Assembly: GCF_017571525.1 (NCBI RefSeq) | Contig: NZ_JAGETY010000010.1 | Span: 1-64,000 of the forward strand | Direction: 5' to 3' | DNA: 64,000 bases | DNA from: Hymenobacter sp. BT559 | GTDB lineage: Bacteria; Bacteroidota; Bacteroidia; Cytophagales; Hymenobacteraceae | In this document: positions 1 to 8,552 of the stretch, piece by piece | Layout of the letters: the number at the start of each line of letters is the position of its first letter | How positions within the stretch are numbered: the first letter of the stretch is position 1 | Notes under the pieces: model-generated | Database searches by the model: none | What the model was told of the DNA's origin: nothing | Seen by the model: the letters and a program-made list of their open reading frames with translations, nothing else | Made by a program: the position numbers and the translations under genes

Positions 1-1032
1 CGATTGATTGCAAATCAAAACGAGGTTCAAAGTCTTGATGCTGAAGCTTATTTATTTTCATTGCTGCCGACTAAGATGATTGAAATGGTCGCCATTATTG
101 GTGTTCTAACTATTTTCTTATATGCAATTTTTTTTCCTAGTGCTTCAACTAACTTGATTGCCCTAGTTGGGTTGTTTGCGGCAGCAGCATATCGCCTAAT
201 GCCGTCTATGAATCGCATATTAACAGCGTTAGTTCAGCTTAAACAATTTCAATATACTATTGAAAGCTTAGAGTCCTATCGCGAGGCCAAGTATAATGAA
301 TCGCCTCATCCGCAGCAATTGCCTTTAAGCTTTAATAAAAGTATTGCTTTTGACAATCTTTGTTTTTCATTCCCAGGCGAGCAAAAGCCAACATTGCGCA
401 ATGTCAACATTGCAATTCGTAAAGGTGAAAAAATTGGTTTCATTGGTAGTTCCGGTTCTGGTAAAACCACTTTGATGAATATTTTGCTCCGATTCTATTC
501 TGAGCAACAAGGTGCTATTCTTATTGATGGGCAGCCTCTAACGCCACAACATCTGCAAGCCTGGCATAGTATAATCGGCTATGTAAAGCAAGATACATTC
601 TTGATGGAAGCATCCATTCAGGACAATATTACCTTAGGGGACTCTGAGGTCGATATAAAGCGTATGCATTATGCGATAGAGCAGGCTTCTCTTCAATCCT
701 TTGTCACTAGCCTTCCGGAAGGGTTGAATACCTTTATCGGTGAGCGTGGGTCCAAGTTATCAGGTGGCCAGCGCCAGCGCATTGGCATTGCCCGTGCCCT
801 TTATAAGCAGACCGAGATACTTGTGTTGGACGAAGCCACCAGCGCGCTCGATAATGAAACTGAGCGAGAGGTAAACGAAGCAATTAATAAGTTATCCCAC
901 ACTGATATGACCATATTAATTATAGCACACCGTATCACTACGCTTCGCGAGTGTGATAGAATTTATGAGTTAAGTCATGGCGAAGTAATCGCCGAGCACC
1001 AATACGAGGACTTGATACGTAAAATCGTGTAA
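1..1032 (+). CDS. ABC transporter, fused membrane/ATPase type (5' end outside window)
   Basis: This is the C-terminal part of an export-type ABC protein; the reading frame is open to the first base, so the true start lies upstream. Counting from a TTG at base 4, residues 1-80 hold the last membrane helices. The ATPase domain follows, with Walker A GSSGSGKT (148-155), Q-loop Q196, signature LSGGQ (252-256), Walker B ILVLDE (272-277) and switch His309. The fused layout fits lipid or lipid-linked-oligosaccharide flippases of the MsbA/PglK type. Its place at the head of a glycan locus suggests that it exports a polyprenol-linked sugar (inference). The aminotransferase gene follows after 47 bases, probably in the same operon. 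A peptide or drug exporter cannot be excluded without the missing N-terminus. Confidence 0.93.
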   Translation, partial: RLIANQNEVQSLDAEAYLFSLLPTKMIEMVAIIGVLTIFLYAIFFPSASTNLIALVGLFAAAAYRLMPSMNRILTALVQLKQFQYTIESLESYREAKYNESPHPQQLPLSFNKSIAFDNLCFSFPGEQKPTLRNVNIAIRKGEKIGFIGSSGSGKTTLMNILLRFYSEQQGAILIDGQPLTPQHLQAWHSIIGYVKQDTFLMEASIQDNITLGDSEVDIKRMHYAIEQASLQSFVTSLPEGLNTFIGERGSKLSGGQRQRIGIARALYKQTEILVLDEATSALDNETEREVNEAINKLSHTDMTILIIAHRITTLRECDRIYELSHGEVIAEHQYEDLIRKIV

Positions 1033-1079
1033 TTGAACTAAACAACTAGTCATTCAACCATTTAATCAATACACTTAGC

Positions 1080-2168
1080 TTGAATATCAACGTCACAAAA
1101 GCATACTTACCTCCTTTGGAGGAGTATTCAGAATATTTGAAGGGTATCTGGGAGCGAAGCTGGTTGACCAATAATGGCCCACTGGTTCAACGCTTAGAGG
1201 CAGACCTTAGTAGGTACCTTGACAATTCATTGGTGCAATTCACTAGCAATGGAACAATTGCTTTACAAATTGCCATCAAAGCGCTTGAATTAACTGGTGA
1301 AATTATCACGACCCCTTTTTCCTATGTGGCTACCACAACAGCCATCTTGTGGGAGAATTGTGAGCCAGTGTTCGTGGACATTGAAAATCATACTTTCTGT
1401 ATTGACGCGAGTAAGATTGAAGCGGCAATAACGCCGCGTACTACTGGTATTCTCGCTACGCACGTCTATGGCTATCCATGCGATGTTTTAGCAATTGAGG
1501 ATATTGCTCAGCGCCACAATCTAAAGGTAATTTATGATGGGGCCCATGCCTTTGGCGTGCGGATACATGGTCGTTCTCTGCTGAGCTACGGTGATTTAAC
1601 GACTTGTAGCTTCCACGCCACTAAGCTGTTTCATACAGTAGAAGGTGGTGCAATTGTGATAAAGAATGAAGCGCTAGCTCGCAAAATCTGGCTCTATAAG
1701 TCTTTCGGCCACATTGGTGACGAATACTTTACATTAGGGGTAAATGGAAAAAATTCCGAGTTTCACGCCGCAATGGGCCTATGTAATTTGCCCCGAGTAG
1801 AGGGATTTATTGAACAGCGCCGCGCACTAGCGGAATGCTATCGCCGTGAGTTGGCAGGTCTGCCACTGCAATTTCCGGAGCCTATTGATGATAGCCTACA
1901 GTATAATTATTCTTATTTCCCAGTGCTGTTCGATACTGAAAACCACTTGCTACGCGTGAAAGAAGCACTAGCAGCTCAAACTATCAATACGCGTCGGTAT
2001 TTTTTCCCCTCCCTTAATCAACTACCGTATCACGCCGGTGCCTCATGTCCGACGTCAGAAGATGTGTCGAGGCGGGTGTTGTGTCTGCCCTTTTATCAGG
2101 AATTAACGTTTGAGCAAGTGCGGTGGATAAGTCAATTAGTTCGCAATTTCTATGGACTAACAGGATAA
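1080..2168 (+). CDS. DegT/DnrJ/EryC1/StrS-family sugar aminotransferase
   Basis: A PLP-dependent enzyme of the family that aminates keto-nucleotide sugars. The PLP lysine is K182 in the motif FHATKLFHT, and D153 with H156 (IYDGAHAFG) forms the cofactor pocket. The length (362 aa) is normal. The start is a TTG; no better ATG precedes the conserved N-terminus. An acetyltransferase of the PglD type follows after 37 bases. Such pairs make 4-acetamido-4,6-dideoxy sugars or related acetamido sugars (established for PglE/PglD and VioA/VioB). No 4,6-dehydratase for UDP-GlcNAc or dTDP-glucose is seen beside it, so the exact substrate is open; GDP-4-keto-6-deoxymannose from the gmd gene in this locus is one possibility (inference). 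Confidence 0.92.
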   Translation: MNINVTKAYLPPLEEYSEYLKGIWERSWLTNNGPLVQRLEADLSRYLDNSLVQFTSNGTIALQIAIKALELTGEIITTPFSYVATTTAILWENCEPVFVDIENHTFCIDASKIEAAITPRTTGILATHVYGYPCDVLAIEDIAQRHNLKVIYDGAHAFGVRIHGRSLLSYGDLTTCSFHATKLFHTVEGGAIVIKNEALARKIWLYKSFGHIGDEYFTLGVNGKNSEFHAAMGLCNLPRVEGFIEQRRALAECYRRELAGLPLQFPEPIDDSLQYNYSYFPVLFDTENHLLRVKEALAAQTINTRRYFFPSLNQLPYHAGASCPTSEDVSRRVLCLPFYQELTFEQVRWISQLVRNFYGLTG

Positions 2169-2205
2169 ACCATACTTAACAAGTTTCTAAATTCAACTTA
2201 CTATA

Positions 2206-2838
2206 ATGCTTATTGTCGGCGCTAAAGGGCATGCGGTAGAAGTATTCCAGTGCTTAACAGAGGCTGAGCGCGAAGGCGTCTTATTTTTCGATGACGTAAC
2301 CCCAAATCAGCTGCAAAAAGTATTTGGGCGATATGCACTTTTACGCACGGCTACAGAGGCTAGGGCCTACCTGGCTAGCAAAGATTCGCGGTTTGTGTTG
2401 GGGCTAGGGGGACCGTCGCGTCGGCAGCATTTGGCGACCCAATTTCTAGAGTGGGGTGGGCTGTTAACTACTGTAATCGCACCAACAGCCATAGTGGGGC
2501 CATACACAAATTCACTAGGCGCAGGGCTGAATATAATGCATGGCAGCATGGTCGCACCGAGTGCCTGCCTTGGGGAGGGCGTGTTGCTCAACGCTGGAGC
2601 CGCTGTACATCACGACGTAGAAGTAGGAGACTATTGCGAGATATCTCCAGGTGCCCGCTTGTTAGGCCGCTGCCGTCTGGGGAAGCGTTGCCAAATTGGG
2701 GCATTAGCTGCGGTGCTGCCTGATGTCGTAATAGGAGACGAGGCTGTAATAGGAGCCGGTGCTGTAGTTACACGGGATGTTCCAGCCGGTAGCACCGTGG
2801 TGGGAGTGCCTGCTCGCTCAACGCGCATAAGAGGTTAG
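2206..2838 (+). CDS. PglD/NeuD-type sugar O/N-acetyltransferase
   Basis: A left-handed beta-helix acetyltransferase of 210 aa. The N-terminal Rossmann-like domain begins at once with the nucleotide-sugar loop GAKGHA (residues 5-10). Hexapeptide repeats run from about residue 95 to the end. H136 in VHHDVEVGD aligns with the catalytic base of PglD (VEHD context). It probably acetylates the amino group installed by the upstream DegT-type enzyme, using acetyl-CoA in the cytoplasm. It lies 37 bases behind that gene and is the last gene before a 465-base gap, so the two probably end an operon. The family is secure; the sugar substrate is inferred. Confidence 0.92.
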   Translation: MLIVGAKGHAVEVFQCLTEAEREGVLFFDDVTPNQLQKVFGRYALLRTATEARAYLASKDSRFVLGLGGPSRRQHLATQFLEWGGLLTTVIAPTAIVGPYTNSLGAGLNIMHGSMVAPSACLGEGVLLNAGAAVHHDVEVGDYCEISPGARLLGRCRLGKRCQIGALAAVLPDVVIGDEAVIGAGAVVTRDVPAGSTVVGVPARSTRIRG

Positions 2839-3303
2839 TAAGCTTGTTTTATGGTTGGCAATAGCCTTTATGTCAAAGTCCGTAGATTAATTCAGGAGCA
2901 GAACTGACTTCAAGCAATTAATTAGAGTTCGGACATGCTATAAGTTGAAACTTTAATTAGAAGGATAGAAGTACTTTATCTGATTTTATAGGCTTTATAA
3001 TTTCTGATGCATAATATATTTTTTATAAATAAGACCTTGTTACAACAGTCGTTTGGCGATAATACCGCAACTTCAATTTTGAAGACAAACTCATTTTCAG
3101 TAAACAAGTTTATCACATGGAATTTCTAGGGGCTGCAACGGATGCAATAGCTGCTAATGCAGCCAGTTGTATTATATCCTTACTGCCAATACAACAGAAG
3201 GGGCAGGCCAACCGTGCCGTACAGTAAATAGGGTAGATTAATAGAAAACTTAATACAGAGACATCTATTAACCTAAGCCTAATAGGCTACTTCTCTTTAG
3301 TCA
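2839..3303. other. 465-base AT-rich intergenic stretch, no clear gene
   Basis: Low GC compared with both flanks. It holds two short overlapping open frames on the plus strand, at 3007-3129 (40 codons) and 3117-3227 (36 codons). Both start with ATG but resemble no family I know. I see no terminator hairpin, tRNA or consensus TAnnTTTG box. It may carry the promoter of the downstream glycosyltransferase or be decayed coding DNA. Confidence 0.5.
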
Positions 3304-4305
3304 ATGCTGTCGTCTGTTAATACCATCGCTTCTTCATCGCTGGCCACTTCTCAACTGCCCTTAGTGAGCGTTCTGCTTATTACTTACAACCATGCAGCCT
3401 ATATCCGGCAAGCATTGGATGGAATACTAATGCAAGAGAGACCATTTGAAATGGAAATTGTGGTAGCTAATGATGCTTCAACTGACGCAACAACAGGCAT
3501 TATTGACGAATATGTCGCAAGTATGCCTCACTTATACAAAGTGTTGTCATACGACGTCAATTTAGGCGTGAATCGAAATGCCGATAGGGGCCTGCGAGCT
3601 TGCCGAGGGCGCTATGTCGCTCTTATCGAGGGCGACGATTATTGGACTGACCCACAAAAACTGGTCCGCCAAGTCGAGTTTATGGAAGCAAATCCAGACT
3701 TCAGCTTTTGCTTTCATAATGCGATGGTGGTATACGACGATGACTCGGGCACTAGCTCTCATCTCATGACGACCGACTTAAAGCCAGAATATACGCTGGC
3801 TGATATTACCCAAGCCTGGAACATTGCTACAGCCTCGGTTATGTATCGTAGAAAACTGCTATCTCAACTACCTGACTGGACATTTGACAGTGTAGCATGC
3901 GACCTGCCCATCTTCGTTATTTTAGCTAGCCAAGGGCGGGTAGGTTTTTTACCGCAGTGCATGAGCGTATACCGAATTAATCAGGGAGGAGTGTCGCGTA
4001 GTGGTCACTCTGAACGCTACATGCTAAGTATAGTTCGTATGCACGAGAATGTAGACCGCTACCTTGGCTACCGTTACCATCAGAATACTATGAAAAAGCT
4101 TGCGGAAGATTATTTGATTCTATCTAATATTAAAATAAGCCAATTAGACTATAGGGCAGCGCGTCGCTACTTACTGCGGTCCCTTTGGCTGCAACTGGCT
4201 GGGGAGAAAAAAGCCCCTACTATGAGTGATTTTAAAATGCTAGTAGGTACCATTGCTCCAGGTTTAGTGCGCCGATTTGGACGGGGACAAGCTGCGAGAG
4301 CTTAG
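3304..4305 (+). CDS. GT2-family glycosyltransferase
   Basis: A GT-A fold enzyme of 333 aa. The family opening is at residues 20-40 (VSVLLITYNH), then NDAST (56-60) and the nucleotide/metal motif EGDDYW (109-114), which is typical of GT2 enzymes of polysaccharide loci. There are no membrane helices, so it probably works at the inner face of the membrane on a lipid-linked acceptor. The ATG start leaves about 19 residues before the conserved strand. The next GT2 gene begins 27 bases downstream, so the two are probably co-transcribed. Donor and acceptor sugars cannot be read from the sequence. Confidence 0.93.
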   Translation: MLSSVNTIASSSLATSQLPLVSVLLITYNHAAYIRQALDGILMQERPFEMEIVVANDASTDATTGIIDEYVASMPHLYKVLSYDVNLGVNRNADRGLRACRGRYVALIEGDDYWTDPQKLVRQVEFMEANPDFSFCFHNAMVVYDDDSGTSSHLMTTDLKPEYTLADITQAWNIATASVMYRRKLLSQLPDWTFDSVACDLPIFVILASQGRVGFLPQCMSVYRINQGGVSRSGHSERYMLSIVRMHENVDRYLGYRYHQNTMKKLAEDYLILSNIKISQLDYRAARRYLLRSLWLQLAGEKKAPTMSDFKMLVGTIAPGLVRRFGRGQAARA

Positions 4306-4332
4306 TTACTAGGGTATTAGTTATAAGTACTT

Positions 4333-5430
4333 ATGGAAAGAGATAAAATGTTAAGCACTTCTACCCCTCAGTTGGGTGCTACACTGCTTGTTTGTACCTA
4401 CAATGGAGCCCTTCGTTTACCACAGACCTTGGCTCACCTTGCGGCGCAACAAGTGCCAGCTGATGTGACATGGGAGGTGGTACTAATAAGCAATGCTAGT
4501 ACCGACGACACATTAGTCGCGGCCCCGAAACTGTGGGCTGAATTGGGTGCCCCAGCCTCCTTGCGAGTATTTGATGAGCCAAAACCAGGTAAGGAAAACG
4601 CTCTCATTCGGGGTTTTGATGAGGCCCAATACCCGTACATCTGCATTGTGGATGATGACAATTGGCTCTATCCAGACTACTTAGCACATGCCGTCGCGAC
4701 TATGCATGCTCACCCGGAGATTGGCACACTCGGTGCTTACTCTGAAGGCGCATTTGAAATAACTCCTCCCGCATGGTTCGAACAGTTTCAAGCTGTGTAC
4801 GCAATAGGTTCACCAGGTTCCACTTCGGGGCCATTAGGGCAAGGAGTAAACGTGGCGGGGGCAGGCTCGGTGGTGTCTAAACGCTGTTGGCAATTACTTC
4901 GGTCTTGTGGGTTCGAATTCAATAATTCGGCTAAACGGGGGGGGGCGTTATCTGGTGGCGAAGATGTAGAATTAGGGAATGCATTGCAGCTAGCTGGCTA
5001 CAAGACGTGGTATGACGAGCGCTTACGCTTCCGTCATTTCATGTATAAGGAGCGCTTGACTTGGAAATATCTGCGCCGCGTTGGTTGCGGCTCTGCTACG
5101 TTAGACCTGACCGGTTTTGTGTATTACTCTTTGCTGCGCGAGCCAACCCTAGATGAAGCCACTTTTGGGCGATGCTACTACCGCTGGATGGCATGGGCAG
5201 GGTGGCAGTTACTACGCCAACCAGCACAGATAATTACCTACTGGTTGCATCGGCACGACGAAAAGCACCCCGAAACATTCGACACAATGCGGAAATTGCA
5301 TACGTTTGGCGTTGCCCTCACTGGTCATGCGGAAGCTGCTCGCATCTTTAGTAAAGTAAAAAGGCTTCAGCAACGATTACAGGCTGCCACTAAAATAATA
5401 AGCACTGCCCCAGTCGATTCGTCTCTTTAA
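4333..5430 (+). CDS. GT2-family glycosyltransferase
   Basis: A second GT-A enzyme (365 aa), different in type from the one before it. It has TLLVCTYNG at residues 17-25, the metal motif VDDDN (106-110) and a long acceptor-side region with GGEDVELG near residue 210, the ED position that usually carries the catalytic base in GT2 enzymes. The start ATG is followed by a second ATG at codon 6 (MLSTS), which is equally possible. It is soluble and has no signal peptide. A strong hairpin about 100 bases downstream probably ends the transcript. Confidence 0.92.
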   Translation: MERDKMLSTSTPQLGATLLVCTYNGALRLPQTLAHLAAQQVPADVTWEVVLISNASTDDTLVAAPKLWAELGAPASLRVFDEPKPGKENALIRGFDEAQYPYICIVDDDNWLYPDYLAHAVATMHAHPEIGTLGAYSEGAFEITPPAWFEQFQAVYAIGSPGSTSGPLGQGVNVAGAGSVVSKRCWQLLRSCGFEFNNSAKRGGALSGGEDVELGNALQLAGYKTWYDERLRFRHFMYKERLTWKYLRRVGCGSATLDLTGFVYYSLLREPTLDEATFGRCYYRWMAWAGWQLLRQPAQIITYWLHRHDEKHPETFDTMRKLHTFGVALTGHAEAARIFSKVKRLQQRLQAATKIISTAPVDSSL

Positions 5431-5526
5431 TTCACACTTTGCTTTTATACAATCAGTCTTTTAAAAGGGATGGTTATCAGGTTCTAATCCTGTGAATTAC
5501 TTGAATTAAGCTATTATTCAACTGCT

Positions 5527-5590
5527 AACGGGCTAGCTAAGCAGACGGATTATCCATAAATAATCTGTCTGCTTAGCTAGCCCGTTTATT
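5527..5590. terminator. Long hairpin, probably a two-way terminator
   Basis: Arms of 26 bases, beginning AACGGGCTAGCTAAGCAGAC and its complement, pair with a single G-T wobble around a short AT-rich loop. The right arm is followed by TTTATT. It lies between the glycosyltransferase reading in from the left and the GT61 gene reading in from the right, as expected for a terminator shared by convergent genes. Confidence 0.75.
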
Positions 5591-5608
5591 AATGTGAATA
5601 TTATTCCC

Positions 5609-5734
5609 TTATGCCAGGGTTCTGAACTCGGCGCAAAATCGCTTAAGATTATTGTACATCGCATTATCAAACACGCGTTTAAACCTCAATGCTACTAGCT
5701 GCCAAAGGCGTGGGTGGAAGCCCTTATGTTCAAG
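5609..5734 (-). pseudogene. Possible 41-codon C-terminal remnant of a gene
   Basis: On the minus strand a frame of 41 codons ends in a natural stop and reads like real protein, with basic and aromatic residues (e.g. HPRLWQLVALRFKRVF and NNLKRFCAEF). It has no start: a stop codon lies directly before it. A second stretch (ILLKGSQAFVDSVT) lies just upstream in another frame. This suggests the frameshifted end of a former gene. I cannot assign a family, and it may be chance. Confidence 0.3.
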
Positions 5735-5896
5735 TTACACTGTCTACGAAGGCCTGGGAGCCTTTTAGTAGAATCGTATAAAAAAATGTCTGCAGATGGT
5801 TTTGGTTCAGTAACTAATGTTTCAGGAATATTTTATTGAACTTAGGTAGTAAGTGGTAAAACTGAACTCCAGCTTTTTTGCCTAACTATTTCAATT
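5735..5896. other. AT-rich spacer downstream of the GT61 gene
   Basis: Together with the hairpin and the possible remnant to its left, this makes up the 466-base gap between the convergent GT2 and GT61 genes. No promoter, RNA gene or further repeat was recognised. Confidence 0.4.
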
Positions 5897-7090
5897 TTAC
5901 TTGGAAAGTGGCATACTAAAGTTTCCGTATATTTTTTTGTCGACTGGAGCATTCAGCATCTTTAATACGGAATTTTCTAATTTTTTAATACTTACCTCAT
6001 ATTCCTTCAAGCCATCATGTCTCTTATGGCTGCTACTTGACATAGGAACTCCATCAATGTCTTCCCCTAGGACAACGTCATAGTATTTTATTCCTAAAGA
6101 ATAAGCTTGGCAATAATACTCAGGCATTAATCTATTTACCGGGATAATTTCAATGATATGCGCCTTATCATAGCTCATGAAGAATTGCTGAATCAGCCCC
6201 ATCCCAGTTAAAGCAACTAAGTATTCTGTTTCTTGAAAAAGTTTAACTTGTTCATCAATACTTAGATGCTCGGCATAAGCTACCTCAAAGCCATATTTGC
6301 GAAGCATATTAATAACTTCGCTTTCATTGCTTAATCCTCTCGTAAAGCGCTTCTTATCTCGGCTAAGGAAAACTCTCCTGTTAGGGACGACCTTATCCAA
6401 ATTGTATAGATTTCTAGTAAAAGCCCAGCTTTCGTTTCCAAAATAAAGTGCTTTAGGTCTATACAATTTCTCTATCTGTAACCACTCATGCGGCTCTTGA
6501 ACGAGCCAATTCAGTGATTTAAAATAAGGACTTCTAGAAAAAAGGTATTGAAAAAAAGGGCTATCATAAACAAATCTATTTACAATAAATGGAATATTAG
6601 CCGGTAAATCTATTTTTGATAGCACTGAGAGACGGCATACTGTTTCTATAAGGTGATGATAAAGATTCCTAGTAGCGGAACCGTCATATAGTACAGCTGC
6701 TTTTAGCGTTTTGGCCTTATTTCTATGTAAAATGTGTGGCAGTATATAAGGGTATTGATAATCCGCAGTAAATACAACAGTCTGCTCTATTAATTGATTG
6801 AATCCTTTTGTGCCTAAACAGCGCTCTGGCTCGATTAAAACATCATCTATTTCAAGAACATATTCGACTTGACTTTGTATATCCCATTTATCTAAATCTT
6901 TGCGAAGAAATTGACTAAATATATCTTCATCGAAACAAATTGGTAAATCTTTGATAACGTCGACCTCATTATAAAAAAGATAACGCATATCATCTCCGGC
7001 ATTCCTTCGCTTCCAAAACTTCTCGGCTGTGGACCTGCCAATTTTTGAGCGCCACAAGAATGAGCGTAAAGCACGAGTGAATAGATTCAT
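5897..7090 (-). CDS. GT61-family (DUF563) glycosyltransferase
   Basis: The order of motifs is that of DUF563/GT61: NLYHHLIE (about residues 142-149), then RRVFLSRDKKRFTRGLSNE, then EQVKLFQETEYLVALTGMG. In the last block the family usually has a His-Gly pair (vvg-HGA), and here it reads LTGMG. The ATG at 7090 gives 397 aa; a TTG 14 codons upstream is an alternative. The gene is strikingly AT-rich compared with all its neighbours and runs against the locus. It sits between a hairpin and an AT palindrome, which points to recent acquisition. Bacterial GT61 members add sugars to capsule or lipopolysaccharide; the substrate is unknown. Confidence 0.85.
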   Translation of the reverse strand: MNLFTRALRSFLWRSKIGRSTAEKFWKRRNAGDDMRYLFYNEVDVIKDLPICFDEDIFSQFLRKDLDKWDIQSQVEYVLEIDDVLIEPERCLGTKGFNQLIEQTVVFTADYQYPYILPHILHRNKAKTLKAAVLYDGSATRNLYHHLIETVCRLSVLSKIDLPANIPFIVNRFVYDSPFFQYLFSRSPYFKSLNWLVQEPHEWLQIEKLYRPKALYFGNESWAFTRNLYNLDKVVPNRRVFLSRDKKRFTRGLSNESEVINMLRKYGFEVAYAEHLSIDEQVKLFQETEYLVALTGMGLIQQFFMSYDKAHIIEIIPVNRLMPEYYCQAYSLGIKYYDVVLGEDIDGVPMSSSSHKRHDGLKEYEVSIKKLENSVLKMLNAPVDKKIYGNFSMPLSK

Positions 7091-7290
7091 GGTTTGTTTA
7101 GAATTTATAGATTGCAAAAAGTACCTTAACAAAGAGCATTTTTAAAGGTCAAAGATAACGAAGCATAAGCTTTCACGCAGTTGATTTGCGTAATGGCTTG
7201 GTGCACAGGCGAAGCCAAGAGGGGAAAAGAGGCAAGATAGTCTAATGCTGAGAAATGTCTGCTGCCATGATGCATGTAGAAAAGAAGATT

Positions 7291-7343
7291 TAAAAATAAT
7301 ATTCATATATTAATAAATATATAATATATGAATATTATTTTTA
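7291..7343. repeat. Perfect 22-bp AT-rich inverted repeat
   Basis: Arms of 22 bases (7291-7312 and 7322-7343, left arm beginning TAAAAATAATATTCATATAT) match perfectly around a 9-base loop. It lies in the 345-base gap between divergent genes, about 90 bases before the plus-strand gene. It has no GC core, so it is a poor intrinsic terminator for either direction. A regulator site, a cruciform or the scar of an insertion are the options. The rest of this gap holds only the promoter box noted separately. Confidence 0.7.
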
Positions 7344-7385
7344 ATAAATAGACGTCAAGCCATGAAAAGTGCCCGGTGTAATGCC

Positions 7386-7393
7386 TATCTTTG
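7386..7393 (+). promoter_or_regulatory. -7 promoter box TATCTTTG
   Basis: Matches the Bacteroidota -7 consensus TAnnTTTG exactly and lies 43 bases before the ATG of the downstream glycosyltransferase-like gene. A clear -33 TTTG is not visible. Confidence 0.55.
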
Positions 7394-7435
7394 CAGCCAA
7401 ATGCGCCTAAACGTCAGGCTTAAAGAGTATATTAA

Positions 7436-8461
7436 ATGGTTATAGCCGCTATACTATCGACTCGTTCTTATCTGAAAGAATCATTCTATGATTTGGTTTA
7501 CGAATGGGAAGAGGATTTGTCTAGGGTATTAACCATTCCTATTCTAAATGCTCTGCCACCTTTTCGGAAGTTGTTCATCAATAAGTTAAGTCGGAAGTTG
7601 ATGGCTAGGGCCGAAGTCCTACATCGAGCTAGTAACCTAGTCGAGGTAGCCAACGTGTTTAGGCCGTTTAAGGGATATTATCTAGTGTTTGAGATGGGTG
7701 TCAATATTGAGCCCAATTTCTCAACTTCTGAGAAAGCCATTCCAGCTTTTATCGACTTGTGGAAGCAGACAGACATAACGGCTTTTCAGCGCACTTACCG
7801 GGACTGTCCGCTTGTGTTAGTTTCTAGTCTAGAAGCAGTTGCCTATTTGAAGGAACAGGGATGTCGATTAAACCTAGCCCATTTTCCGCTTAGTCTGTCG
7901 GACCGTTATAAAGCGGAAACGGGCAAGGTATACACAAAGAAATATGATGTTGTGCTTGCTGGTCGTACTAACCCAGTGCTAAGCACTTATTTGCAAGAGT
8001 TTAGTAACAAGCATCCCACTGTCGAGATTTTACGCCAGCAGGAGGTTGATGGGGTGTTCTGCTACGTATCGAACCTGAGTGGGAAGGTAAGCGAGTTTAA
8101 GACTCGGGAAGAGTATATTGAATTGCTTCGCGCTACCAAAATCTCCTTCTACAGCACACCCGGAATTGATGGTGGTGAAAAGCGTACGGGTGGGTTCAAC
8201 CCTGTCACGCCACGCTATTTGGAGCTACTTAGTGCCCAGTGCCTACTTTTAGGCAAGTACCCCGACAACGAAGAAACCCGCTTTTATCAGCTAAGCGAAG
8301 TATGTCCGAATGTTGCTTCCTACGCGCAATTTGAGGACCTTATGCTAAGTTATTTGAAACAGAGTGAGGCTCCCCTTGACCTTTATGAGAGTATTTTGCA
8401 AAAGCATTACACTTCGTGTCGGGCCGCCCTGCTGCAAAAGTTAATTCACGAACTGAACTAA
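7436..8461 (+). CDS. Glycosyltransferase-like protein, GT-B type (putative)
   Basis: A soluble protein of 341 aa. The C-terminal part (about residues 225-280) has the pattern EYIELLRATKISFYSTPG ... VTPRYLELLSAQCLLLG. This resembles the donor-site half of CgeB/GT1-like glycosyltransferases, in which a conserved Arg-Tyr-x-Glu segment contacts the nucleotide sugar. The N-terminal half is not recognised. It starts with an ATG behind a consensus promoter box and ends before a hairpin, so it is probably a single-gene transcript inside the glycan locus. The assignment rests on weak motif likeness. Confidence 0.7.
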   Translation: MVIAAILSTRSYLKESFYDLVYEWEEDLSRVLTIPILNALPPFRKLFINKLSRKLMARAEVLHRASNLVEVANVFRPFKGYYLVFEMGVNIEPNFSTSEKAIPAFIDLWKQTDITAFQRTYRDCPLVLVSSLEAVAYLKEQGCRLNLAHFPLSLSDRYKAETGKVYTKKYDVVLAGRTNPVLSTYLQEFSNKHPTVEILRQQEVDGVFCYVSNLSGKVSEFKTREEYIELLRATKISFYSTPGIDGGEKRTGGFNPVTPRYLELLSAQCLLLGKYPDNEETRFYQLSEVCPNVASYAQFEDLMLSYLKQSEAPLDLYESILQKHYTSCRAALLQKLIHELN

Positions 8462-8470
8462 GCTAATTGT

Positions 8471-8511
8471 GCTTGTAATGTTGCTAATCGAAGATTAATA
8501 ACATTACAAGC
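8471..8511 (+). terminator. Hairpin after the GT-B-like gene
   Basis: GCTTGTAATGTT (8471-8482) and its exact complement (8500-8511) enclose a second small stem (TAATC/GATTA). An AT-rich tail follows. The stem is weak in GC but it lies directly after a stop codon and before gmd. Confidence 0.55.
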
Positions 8512-8552
8512 ATTTAATAAATGACCATATTTTATATCACTAAACCACTCCA

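Noticed and set aside
3007..3227. Two short overlapping ATG frames of 40 and 36 codons
   Set aside because: No likeness to known families, no promoter or spacing signal, and the region is AT-rich where short frames arise by chance.
5480..5500. GGTTCTAATCC resembles a tRNA T-arm
   Set aside because: No acceptor, D- or anticodon stems can be drawn around it, and no CCA end follows. Probably chance.
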